64,000 bases of DNA from Acidimicrobiaceae bacterium (lineage in GTDB: Bacteria; Actinomycetota; Acidimicrobiia; Acidimicrobiales; RAAP-2). Location of the stretch: positions 1 through 64,000 of the forward strand of contig PMOI01000020.1 of NCBI GenBank assembly GCA_003162475.1, in the 5' to 3' direction. The notes beneath the pieces were generated by a model. That model was not told the origin of the DNA, did not search any database, and saw only the letters and a program-made list of their open reading frames with translations. The translations under genes and the position numbers were made by a program. Positions within the stretch are counted from its first letter, which is position 1; each line of letters starts with the position of its first letter. Positions 1 to 7,810 of this stretch are shown one piece after another.

Positions 1-113
<113 letters not shown>

Positions 114-179
114 TTACGTGTAGTCACTCTAGTGGGAACACGCCTCGATACGTGACCTTCTAAGTACCGTTTACTCCCC

Positions 180-185
180 TAGGGT
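180..185 (+). promoter_or_regulatory. -10 box (TAGGGT) of mpa, leaderless start
   Basis: TAGGGT ends six bases before the mpa ATG at 192. With the usual -10 to +1 distance, transcription would begin on the start codon. There is no convincing -35. The same TANNNT-N6-start arrangement recurs at ten other genes in the window. Confidence 0.5.
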
Positions 186-191
186 GGCGAT

Positions 192-1937
192 ATGGACGGT
201 TCTCGGGGATTTCACGAATCTTCGCGCAATGAGCGCGACGAACCCGTCGGCGCGAATTCATCGCGCGACTTGACCCTGAGTGACGTCGATCAGGCCAACC
301 GGCGTATTGAACTTCTCGAAGAGAAGCTCCTCGAGGCCCGTGGTCAACTTTCGCAGAGCCGTTCCAACAACGAAAAACTGACGATCACGATTCAACAGAC
401 ACGTGATCAGATCGCGGCGCTACGTGATGAAGTCGAAAAGTTGACGCAGCCGCCTGCGGTGTACGGCACTTTCACCGGTTTCAACGAGGACGGCTCGGTG
501 GACATCTTCGCCTCGGGCCGAAAGATGCGCGTGGCGTTGCACCCGGGCCTCGATCCGGCCCAGATAGCTCGCGGCGACGAAGTCGTCTTGAACGAATCCT
601 TCACGGTGATCGGTGTGCGTGACGCCGACGGACAAGGTGAAGTCGTCACGGTCAAAGAAGTGCTCGACGAACGACGCGTCCTCGTGTACGGACGAGCCGA
701 CGAGGAGCGCGTGGTCGAACTGGCCGAGGCGTTGCGCTCGGTGAAGTTGCGAAGCGGCGACGCGTTGCTCTTGGACCTGCGCTCGAATCTGCTCACCGAG
801 AAACTCATCCGCCAAGAGGCCGAGGAGTTGATCCTTGAAGAGGTGCCCGACATCAGTTACGCGGACGTTGGTGGACTCGACGCTCAGATCGAAGCCATCA
901 CCGACGCCGTCGAATTGCCCTACCTGCACCGGGCCCTCTTTCACGACTACGACCTGCCCGCCCCCAAGGGAATCTTGCTCTACGGGCCTCCGGGCTGCGG
1001 CAAGACGTTGATCGCCAAGGCCGTCGCCAACTCCTTGTCGCAGAAGGTCGGGGAACTGACCGGCAATCGCAACGTTCGCTCCTACTTCTTGAACATCAAG
1101 GGTCCGGAACTCTTGAACAAGTACGTAGGTGAAACGGAACGTCAGATCCGGGTGGTCTTTCAGCGCGCGAGGGAGAAGGCCGAGGAGGGCGTGCCCGTCA
1201 TCGTCTTCTTCGACGAGATGGACTCGCTCTTTCGCACCCGCGGCACCGGTATCAGTTCAGACATGGAGTCGACGATTGTCCCACAACTACTCGCCGAAAT
1301 TGACGGTGTGGAGTCGTTGCGTGACGTCATCGTCATCGGGGCCACCAACCGCGAGGACCTGATCGACCCGGCGATCCTTCGCCCGGGGCGACTTGACGTC
1401 AAGATCAAGATCGAGCGTCCCGACGCGGACGCGGCAGCCCAGATCTTCCAGCGTTACCTCCACGTGGACTTGCCGCTCGACGAGGTAATGGTTCGAGAAC
1501 TCGGCGGTGGGGACCGCGCAAAGGCCGTCCAGCTGATCATTGAAGAGACCGTGTCGAACATGTTCCGCATCGACGACGAGAACCGCTTCCTCGAGGTGAC
1601 CTATCAAGGCGGCGACAAGGAGATCCTCTACTTCAAAGACTTCGCGTCGGGCGCCATGATTGAGAACATCGTGCGTCGCGCGAAGAAGATCGCCGTGAAG
1701 CGAGAGATCGCCGGTCAAGGTAGGGGTCTACGCAAGGAAGACCTCTTCGACTCGATTCGCCAAGAGTTCCGCGAGAACGAAGACCTGCCCAACACGACCA
1801 ACCCCGACGACTGGGCGCGCATCTCGGGTAAGAAGGGCGAGCGGATCATCTTTATCCGCACGCTCATCAATCGTGAAGAGGATGACGAGAAGGGTGGTCG
1901 TTCCATCCAACACGTAGGCACCGGACAGTATCTCTAG
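192..1937 (+). CDS. mpa: Proteasome-associated AAA+ ATPase Mpa/ARC
   Basis: This is the hexameric unfoldase that captures pupylated proteins and threads them into the 20S proteasome. Residues about 31-86 form the N-terminal coiled coil that binds Pup, followed by a double OB region (about 88-210) and the AAA+ domain with Walker A GPPGCGKT (265-272) and Walker B ending DEMD (341-344). The protein ends in GQYL, the tail that docks into the proteasome alpha ring. The length of 581 residues is normal for the family. It heads the Pup-proteasome locus, with dop starting four bases after its stop, so the two are probably co-transcribed. Identification is secure. Confidence 0.97.
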   Translation: MDGSRGFHESSRNERDEPVGANSSRDLTLSDVDQANRRIELLEEKLLEARGQLSQSRSNNEKLTITIQQTRDQIAALRDEVEKLTQPPAVYGTFTGFNEDGSVDIFASGRKMRVALHPGLDPAQIARGDEVVLNESFTVIGVRDADGQGEVVTVKEVLDERRVLVYGRADEERVVELAEALRSVKLRSGDALLLDLRSNLLTEKLIRQEAEELILEEVPDISYADVGGLDAQIEAITDAVELPYLHRALFHDYDLPAPKGILLYGPPGCGKTLIAKAVANSLSQKVGELTGNRNVRSYFLNIKGPELLNKYVGETERQIRVVFQRAREKAEEGVPVIVFFDEMDSLFRTRGTGISSDMESTIVPQLLAEIDGVESLRDVIVIGATNREDLIDPAILRPGRLDVKIKIERPDADAAAQIFQRYLHVDLPLDEVMVRELGGGDRAKAVQLIIEETVSNMFRIDDENRFLEVTYQGGDKEILYFKDFASGAMIENIVRRAKKIAVKREIAGQGRGLRKEDLFDSIRQEFRENEDLPNTTNPDDWARISGKKGERIIFIRTLINREEDDEKGGRSIQHVGTGQYL

Positions 1938-1941
1938 CTCG

Positions 1942-3429
1942 ATGGCCATCGCGAAGGTTCTCGGCATCGAGACGGAGTACGGCATCGCCGGGGGGCCGGA
2001 CTACGACCCGATCACCTCGTCGAGCATCATCGTGAACGCCTACGCGCAACAAGGTCGCACGCGCATCAACTGGGACTTCGACGGTGAGACGCCCGAAATG
2101 GATGCTCGGGGCCGTGTCGACCTCACCTCGTTCGCGCCAATCGTGGAGACGCATCTCGCCAACACGGTCCTCACCAACGGCGCGCGACTCTACGTCGACC
2201 ACGCGCACCCGGAGTACTCGTCGCCCGAGTGCCGCACGCCGCTCGAAGCCACGCTCTACGACGTTGCTGGTGAGGAGATCATGCGTCGCGCGCTTGGCAT
2301 TGCGAACGACTCGCTCGATCCCGCGGCGGCCATCACGCTCTACAAGAACAACTCGGATGGCAAGGGAAACTCCTACGGCACGCACGAGAACTATCTCGTT
2401 CGACGTGACGTCGAGTTCGCCCATCTCGTGCGCGCCATGGTGCCGCACTTCGTCTCTCGTCAAGTCGTTATCGGGGCTGGCAAGGTGGGCGCGGAGACCG
2501 AAGCCGCCCTCGAACATAACCCCACGTTCCAACTCTCTCAGCGTGCGGAGTTCTTCGAGGAGATCGTGGGCCTCGAGACCACACTGAAGCGTCCCATCAT
2601 CAACACCCGCGACGAACCCCACAGTGACGCGGAACGCTTTCGACGCCTCCACGTGATCATCGGTGACGCCAACATGAGCCAAAGCGCGACCTTCGTGAAG
2701 CTCGGATCGACGGCTCTGCTCCTCGCCGCCCTCGAAGAGTTCGGTCCCGTGTCATTCCCGGCCCTTCCAAGGTCTCCGGTGCACGCCGTTCGCGCCTTCG
2801 CGAGAGATCTAACCCTCCGTGAGGGCGTCCCGTGTGACGACGATCTATCTCGCAGCGCCTGGGACTTCCAAGATGAACTGTGGCACGTGGCGAAGGACTA
2901 CGTCGGGCGAACGGGTGCGAGCGCCGTGGCCGAAAGCGACGAGGTCGAGTTCATACTGACCCAGTGGCGCGAGATGCTCGACGGCGTACGCGACGACCGC
3001 GACGCGGTCGCGGACCGGGTGGACTGGGTGGCGAAACTTCGCGTCGTGAACGGCTACCAGGAGCGTTACACGCTGCGCGACCAGGACGCGAAACTACGCG
3101 CCATCGATCTGCAGTACCACGATATTCGCCCCTCGCACTCGCTCGCCCAACGCGTGGGACTGAGGCGTTTATGCGGCGACGTCGAAGTTCGTGAAGCCGT
3201 TCACAATCCTCCGCTGACGACGCGGGCCTACTTTCGTGGCCAGTGCGTGGCGCGATATCCCGAACAGATCGTTGCCGCAAACTGGGATTCGGTCGTCTTT
3301 GATCTCGGCGAAGGGCCTCTTCAGCGCGTGCCAATGCTTGATCCTTTGAGGGGTACCCATGAACTCACCGCGGAGTTGCTAGAAACGAGTACGACGGCAA
3401 ATGAACTTCTTGACGCACTAGACAGGTAG
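1942..3429 (+). CDS. dop: Dop, Pup deamidase/depupylase
   Basis: Dop belongs to the carboxylate-amine ligase fold shared with PafA. It deamidates PupGln and removes Pup from substrates. The N-terminus GIETEYGIAGG and the Dop-specific loop (about residues 37-57) distinguish it from PafA, and the catalytic Asp is D86 in LYVDHAHPEYSS. The later KNNSDGKGNSYGTHENY and RRLHVIIGDANMS motifs form the nucleotide and metal site. Because the Pup encoded next to it already ends in Glu, the deamidase activity looks unnecessary here and depupylation is the likely main job. It is 495 residues long, close to the family norm. Confidence 0.96.
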   Translation: MAIAKVLGIETEYGIAGGPDYDPITSSSIIVNAYAQQGRTRINWDFDGETPEMDARGRVDLTSFAPIVETHLANTVLTNGARLYVDHAHPEYSSPECRTPLEATLYDVAGEEIMRRALGIANDSLDPAAAITLYKNNSDGKGNSYGTHENYLVRRDVEFAHLVRAMVPHFVSRQVVIGAGKVGAETEAALEHNPTFQLSQRAEFFEEIVGLETTLKRPIINTRDEPHSDAERFRRLHVIIGDANMSQSATFVKLGSTALLLAALEEFGPVSFPALPRSPVHAVRAFARDLTLREGVPCDDDLSRSAWDFQDELWHVAKDYVGRTGASAVAESDEVEFILTQWREMLDGVRDDRDAVADRVDWVAKLRVVNGYQERYTLRDQDAKLRAIDLQYHDIRPSHSLAQRVGLRRLCGDVEVREAVHNPPLTTRAYFRGQCVARYPEQIVAANWDSVVFDLGEGPLQRVPMLDPLRGTHELTAELLETSTTANELLDALDR

Positions 3430-3438
3430 AACAGACGT

Positions 3439-3633
3439 ATGAGTGAACGAGAACGAATTCAAAAACAGCGTAGTGAGCGCGCGAGCGAGACCTCCAGCGA
3501 GGTCACGGTTGACGCGACCAAGGGAGACCAACTAAAGGCCGATCTTGACGACTTGCTGGACGAGATTGACGAAGTTCTCGAAGAGAACGCTGAGGAGTTC
3601 GTACGTAACTACGTACAAAAAGGCGGCGAGTAG
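3439..3633 (+). CDS. pup: Prokaryotic ubiquitin-like protein Pup (Glu-terminated)
   Basis: Pup is the 64-residue disordered tag attached through its C-terminal Glu to lysines of proteins destined for the proteasome. The C-terminal half carries the acidic helix (DDLLDEIDEVLEENAEEF) that binds the Mpa coiled coil, and the chain ends VQKGGE. Mycobacterial Pup ends in GGQ and must be deamidated, whereas this one is genetically encoded with the ligation-ready Glu. It starts nine bases after the dop stop, and prcB follows within two bases, so the operon order dop-pup-prcB-prcA is kept. Confidence 0.97.
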   Translation: MSERERIQKQRSERASETSSEVTVDATKGDQLKADLDDLLDEIDEVLEENAEEFVRNYVQKGGE

Positions 3634-3635
3634 GC

Positions 3636-4430
3636 GTGGGACTTCCGCTCTTCAGCGCCCACGGAGATCCGGGACCCTCATTTTGGCACTACGCCGACAC
3701 CGTCGGACTCGCGCCGTTGGCGGCGGTCCTTCACGATGAGGCGCCCCACGCGACCACCGTCATCGCCGTTCGTTACGACCAGGGTGTCGTCATGGTGGGC
3801 GACCGTCAAGCCACTGGCAACTACATCGCGAGTCGTGACGTACGAAAGATAGAGCCGGCCGATCGCTACACGGCGCTTGCGATCTCGGGCAGTGCCGCGC
3901 GCGGTATGGAGCTCTTAAAGATCGCCCAGCTGTCCTTCGAGCACTACGAGAAGATGACCGACTCAGCGCTCAGTCTCGAAGGAAAAGCGAACTACCTTTC
4001 ACCCATCATCCAACGGAACAATCTCTCGTCACCGCTCCTGGTGCTGCCCCTCCTCGCGGGATGGGACGAGAGCCACTTGGTGGGGCGCATCTTTGAGTAC
4101 GACGGCGCGGGTGGGTGCTACGAGCGGTTCGACTTCGCCACCATTGGCTCGGGATCTCCCTTCGCCGAGGGCGCGCTGCGCCTGGGCTTTCGCTCGGACT
4201 TGGATCGCGAGGCGGCCCTCGAATTGGGCGCCCTCGCGCTCTACGAGGCCGGTGACAACGACCCCAGCACGGGCGGGCCGGACTTCGTGCGCAACATCTT
4301 TCCCATGATGATCACCGTGAGCGCCGAGGGTTTTCAAGAGATCGCGGGCCCTGAGGTGGGCGGGCGGTTCCGACTCATCAATGAGCGCCGCACCGAATCG
4401 CGCGGCGTGGCCGGTGGATCACTGCGATGA
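3636..4430 (+). CDS. prcB: 20S proteasome beta subunit PrcB
   Basis: This is the catalytic N-terminal nucleophile subunit. A propeptide of about 39 residues precedes HATTVIAVRYDQGVV, where Thr40 becomes the new N-terminus and nucleophile after autocleavage. Downstream VMVGDRQAT and the Gly-rich GSGSPFAEGAL region are typical of beta subunits. The GTG start lies two bases after the pup stop, and the stop codon overlaps the prcA start (ATGA), which indicates translational coupling in a fixed beta-alpha order. The length of 264 residues is normal for an actinobacterial PrcB precursor. Confidence 0.96.
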   Translation: MGLPLFSAHGDPGPSFWHYADTVGLAPLAAVLHDEAPHATTVIAVRYDQGVVMVGDRQATGNYIASRDVRKIEPADRYTALAISGSAARGMELLKIAQLSFEHYEKMTDSALSLEGKANYLSPIIQRNNLSSPLLVLPLLAGWDESHLVGRIFEYDGAGGCYERFDFATIGSGSPFAEGALRLGFRSDLDREAALELGALALYEAGDNDPSTGGPDFVRNIFPMMITVSAEGFQEIAGPEVGGRFRLINERRTESRGVAGGSLR

Positions 4431-5104
4431 GTAACTACTTCTACGTGTCACCCGAGCAACTCATCAAGGACCGCGCCGAGTTCGCTCAAAAGGGCATCGC
4501 CCGGGGTCGTTCCATCGTCGCGGCCATCTACGACAACGGCGTGGTGCTTGTGGCGGAGAATCCCTCGGCGTCGTTGAACAAGATCTCCGAGGTCTACGAC
4601 AGGATCGCCTTCGCGGGCGTGGGCAAGTACAACGAGTTCGATCGACTTCGCGAGGCCGGCATCCGCTGGGCCGACTCGACGGGATACACGTACTCGCGCG
4701 AGGACGTTGACGCGCGAGCACTGGCGAATTACTACGCCCAGCACTTGGGCGACATGTTCACGGAGGGACAAAAACCCCTGGAGGTCGAGATCCTCGTTGC
4801 GCAATTGGGCAACAAGCTTCGCCCTACGAAGCTCTACCGCGTTGCCTACGAGGGAACGATCTCTGACGAACCACGCTTCGCGGTGCTTGGTGGCGACGCC
4901 GAAACCATCAAGGACCGCTTCGCGCTCTCCGAAGATTCGCTCCAATCACTCACCGTCACGCTGCAGAACGCGTCCAGGGCGCTCTCGGGTCCCGATCGGG
5001 TCATCCCGGCCGAGGAACTCGAAGTGGGTATCCTCGAAGACCGCGGCAATCGTCGCACGTTCTTGCGACTATCGGACGAGCAAGTAAAGGAGCTGCTGAG
5101 CTGA
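4427..5104 (+). CDS. prcA: 20S proteasome alpha subunit PrcA
   Basis: This is the non-catalytic alpha ring subunit that gates the proteasome and binds the C-terminal tail of Mpa. The N-terminus (YFYVSPEQLIKDRAEFAQKG, residues about 4-23) is the characteristic alpha-type gate and helix, followed by ARGRSIVAAIYDNGVVLVAE. There is no propeptide or N-terminal Thr. It overlaps prcB by four bases. pafA follows after about 20 bases, so the unit probably continues into the ligase gene. The length of 225 residues is slightly short of the mycobacterial protein. Confidence 0.95.
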   Translation: MSNYFYVSPEQLIKDRAEFAQKGIARGRSIVAAIYDNGVVLVAENPSASLNKISEVYDRIAFAGVGKYNEFDRLREAGIRWADSTGYTYSREDVDARALANYYAQHLGDMFTEGQKPLEVEILVAQLGNKLRPTKLYRVAYEGTISDEPRFAVLGGDAETIKDRFALSEDSLQSLTVTLQNASRALSGPDRVIPAEELEVGILEDRGNRRTFLRLSDEQVKELLS

Positions 5105-5123
5105 GGTCGGCTCGGGTCACGTC

Positions 5124-6494
5124 ATGTTACGGAGAATCTACGGCGTAGAAACTGAATACGGAATCACTTTCTCGCTGCGTGGTCAACGACGTCTCAGTCC
5201 CGACGAGGTCTCACGGTTCCTCTTTCGAAAGGTCGTCGCCTGGGGACGTTCGTCCAACGTCTTTCTCGAAAACGGCAGTCGGCTGTATCTCGACGTGGGC
5301 AGTCACCCCGAGTACGCCACCGCCGAGTGCGACTCGTTGACCGACCTCGTGGCCCAGGACAAGGCCGGTGAGTCAATCCTTCGTGAACTGGTTGGCTACG
5401 CGCAGTCCCAGCTGAGCGACGAGGGTATTCGCGGCGACATCTATCTCTTTAAGAACAACACCGACTCCACAGGCAATTCGTACGGCTGTCACGAGAACTA
5501 CTGCATCGAGCGTATTGAAGACCTCAGTCGGCTCGAAAACGTCTTCATCCCGTTTCTCATAAGTCGCCAGATCTTCACGGGTGCCGGCAAAGTCGTCACC
5601 AACGCCAAAGGCACCGCCTACTCCATGAGCCAGCGCGCGGAGCACATCTGGGAAGCGATCTCCTCCGCGACGACGAGGAGTCGTCCGATTATCAACACCC
5701 GCGATGAACCCCACGCCGATCCCGAGAAGTTCCGACGACTTCACGTCATCGTCGGTGACTCGAACATGAGTGAGTTCGCGACGTACCTCAAAATTGGCAC
5801 CGCCTCGGTGGTTCTGGCGATGATCGAAGACGACATCGTCCAGCTACGCGACTACACCATGGCTTCGCCCATCAACGCGCTGCGCGATATCTCCTACGAC
5901 CTCTGGAGCAAGGAGCCGGTCAAACTCATGAACGGCCGCGACCTGACGGCCCTGGAGATTCAAGAAGACCTCTGTGAGCGCGCCGAGAAGTTCGTCGAGG
6001 TCCGTGATCTCCCGGCCGATCAAGTGCACGCGGTTCGACTGTGGCGAGAAGTGATCGAGCAGTATCGCAGCGATCCGATGGGCCTCGCCGACAGAGTCGA
6101 CTGGATCGCCAAGCTTCAGATCATCGAGCGTGAGCGTGAGCGAAGTGGCGTCGACTTGAGCGACCCCAAGATCGCGCTGATCGACTTGATCTATCACGAC
6201 ACCAACCTCGATCGCGGACTCTTCTATCGCCGTTCGGCTCGCGGACACTTCGAGCGAATGGTGAGCGACGAGCAGGTGGAACACGCCACGACGACGCCGC
6301 CACCCACGACGCGAGCGCACATGCGTGGTACGTTCATCCAAGCCGCCAAGCACTGGCGCCGTGACTACACCGTCGATTGGGTGCACCTCAAGCTCAACGA
6401 CGAGATGCAGCGTACGGTGTTGTTAAAGGACCCCTTCAAGAGCACCGACGAACGTTTTCAAAAACTGTTGGCCTCGCTCGAGCGTCACGGGTAA
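5124..6494 (+). CDS. pafA: Pup ligase PafA
   Basis: PafA activates the C-terminal Glu of Pup with ATP and ligates it to substrate lysines. The N-terminus RRIYGVETEYGITFS, the catalytic Asp57 in RLYLDVGSHPEYATAE, and the KNNTDSTGNSYGCHENY and RRLHVIVGDSNMSE motifs identify the family. The Dop-specific loop is absent, which separates it from the paralogue at 1942. The ATP and metal residues appear intact over 456 residues. In mycobacteria pafB and pafC follow; here the next gene is tatA after a gap of about 180 bases. Confidence 0.96.
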   Translation: MLRRIYGVETEYGITFSLRGQRRLSPDEVSRFLFRKVVAWGRSSNVFLENGSRLYLDVGSHPEYATAECDSLTDLVAQDKAGESILRELVGYAQSQLSDEGIRGDIYLFKNNTDSTGNSYGCHENYCIERIEDLSRLENVFIPFLISRQIFTGAGKVVTNAKGTAYSMSQRAEHIWEAISSATTRSRPIINTRDEPHADPEKFRRLHVIVGDSNMSEFATYLKIGTASVVLAMIEDDIVQLRDYTMASPINALRDISYDLWSKEPVKLMNGRDLTALEIQEDLCERAEKFVEVRDLPADQVHAVRLWREVIEQYRSDPMGLADRVDWIAKLQIIERERERSGVDLSDPKIALIDLIYHDTNLDRGLFYRRSARGHFERMVSDEQVEHATTTPPPTTRAHMRGTFIQAAKHWRRDYTVDWVHLKLNDEMQRTVLLKDPFKSTDERFQKLLASLERHG

Positions 6495-6664
6495 AACGAC
6501 TCGCCATGATTCGTGACGGACGAGTCATCCATCGTCAACGGCGTCGCACTGGGAGAGGATTGGCCGCAGATCGAGCCCCTCGGTCCCACGGTCGACAGAG
6601 TCACCGTGCGGATCTGGACCCTTTTTCGTCTCGCCTGGCTCTAAAACCTTGAGGATTCGCGCCC

Positions 6665-6670
6665 TACAAT
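6665..6670 (+). promoter_or_regulatory. -10 box (TACAAT) of tatA, leaderless start
   Basis: TACAAT sits exactly six bases before the GTG start at 6677, so the transcript is predicted to begin at the start codon. No Shine-Dalgarno sequence precedes the GTG. This gives the Tat-helY unit its own promoter, separate from the proteasome operon. Confidence 0.6.
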
Positions 6671-6676
6671 GGGGAC

Positions 6677-7075
6677 GTGTTCAGTTTGAGTCCAATAAAA
6701 CTCATGGTAATAGTTGGCGTGGTAATGCTGCTGATGGGTCCGGACAAATTGCCCGAGGTGGCACACAAACTAGGGGCGACCTGGCGCGCCATCAAGAACC
6801 TTCAAGAAAAGGTTGAGGCCGAGGTTCGAGAGGCGATTCCCGACCTGCCGAGCACGGGCGACATCGCGCGTATCGCGCGCAGTCCAGTCAACCTCTTGAA
6901 CCAACTGGCCGACCGCGTGGATGCGAAGGAGGCTGCTGCCAATCAAGCCGCCGCCTCCGAGGGTGACACCGCCGGTGACGAGCCGGCGCCGCTACTCACG
7001 TCACCGCGACCTCCTCCGCCCCCACCCAAGCGCACCGACGACCCGTCACCGCCGCCCGATCCCTCGCTGAACTAA
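6677..7075 (+). CDS. tatA: Twin-arginine translocase subunit TatA/TatB
   Basis: This is the small pore-forming subunit of the Tat system, which exports folded proteins. A single N-terminal membrane helix (about residues 5-21, with MVIVGVVMLLMGPDKLPEV) is followed by the TatA/B hinge and an amphipathic helix, then a Pro-rich C-terminal tail (PPPPPPK). The GPDKLPE sequence suits the TatA/B family; the 132-residue length is nearer TatB than TatA, so it may serve both roles. tatC follows after six bases. The GTG start is supported by the TACAAT box six bases upstream. Confidence 0.88.
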   Translation: MFSLSPIKLMVIVGVVMLLMGPDKLPEVAHKLGATWRAIKNLQEKVEAEVREAIPDLPSTGDIARIARSPVNLLNQLADRVDAKEAAANQAAASEGDTAGDEPAPLLTSPRPPPPPPKRTDDPSPPPDPSLN

Positions 7076-7081
7076 GTCTCG

Positions 7082-7810
7082 ATGGCAAAATTTCGTCGCG
7101 CCGAGAGTGGCATGACGCTGGCCGAGCACTTGGCCGAACTGCGTCGTCGGTTCCTCATCATTGCGATTGCGGTGCTCGTCTTTGGCGTCGCGGGCTTCGT
7201 CTTCTATCCCCACATCCTCAAGATCCTCCAAGATCCCTACTGTTCGGCCGTCCCCGGTCACTGTAAGTTCCTGGTCACCAATCCGCTTGATGGCCTCACG
7301 CTGCGGGTGAAGATCGCCTTCTTTGCGGGCTTCCTCGTCTCGTCGCCCATCATCTTGTGGCAGGTCTGGCGTTTCATCACTCCGGGCCTCAAGGCTCGTG
7401 AACGTCGCTACATCGTCCCCTTCGTTTCGTGCTCGGTGGTCTTCTTCTGTGCGGGCATCGTGCTGGCGTACTTCAGCTTCGCTCACGCCATCCAGTTCTT
7501 GAAGTCCATCGGCGGCACGTCGTTGATCACCGAGTACAACCCCAATCAGTACTTGACACTTTTCTTGCTGATGATGTTCATCTTCGGCCTCACTTTCCTT
7601 TTTCCCGTGGTTCTCGTGGCGCTCGAGCTCGTGAACATCGTCACGCCCAAACAGCTCCTACGAGGCTGGCGTTACGCCGTCATCACGATCACGGTCGCGG
7701 CAGCGGTCTTTACGCCGAGTGGAGACCCTCTGTCGATGGCCGCCTTGGGCATACCGCTCGTCGTGTTCTACTTCCTCGCCATCGGCGTTGGCAAGCTGCT
7801 GCACAAGTGA
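7082..7810 (+). CDS. tatC: Twin-arginine translocase subunit TatC
   Basis: TatC is the polytopic receptor of the Tat translocase that binds twin-arginine signal peptides. The conserved N-terminal MTLAEHLAELRRR and six hydrophobic segments across 242 residues are visible, including the conserved FITPGLKARERRY loop. The stop codon overlaps the GTG start of the helY-like gene. The gene order tatA-tatC-helY downstream of pafA matches the mycobacterial arrangement. Identification is secure; the stretch of ORF that reads through its 3' end in another frame belongs to the next gene only from 7807 onward. Confidence 0.95.
   Translation: MAKFRRAESGMTLAEHLAELRRRFLIIAIAVLVFGVAGFVFYPHILKILQDPYCSAVPGHCKFLVTNPLDGLTLRVKIAFFAGFLVSSPIILWQVWRFITPGLKARERRYIVPFVSCSVVFFCAGIVLAYFSFAHAIQFLKSIGGTSLITEYNPNQYLTLFLLMMFIFGLTFLFPVVLVALELVNIVTPKQLLRGWRYAVITITVAAAVFTPSGDPLSMAALGIPLVVFYFLAIGVGKLLHK

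Noticed and set aside
1867..2682. Long minus-strand frame opposite dop
   Set aside because: It is a shadow of dop created by high GC codon bias; no domain features.
6513..6644. 43-codon frame (GTG start) between pafA and tatA
   Set aside because: It has no ribosome binding site or recognisable motif and could be chance in GC-rich DNA; only conservation would support it.
7429..7806. N-terminal extension of the helicase frame into tatC
   Set aside because: It overlaps tatC out of frame and has shadow-like Arg/His-rich composition; the start at 7807 overlaps the tatC stop as expected.
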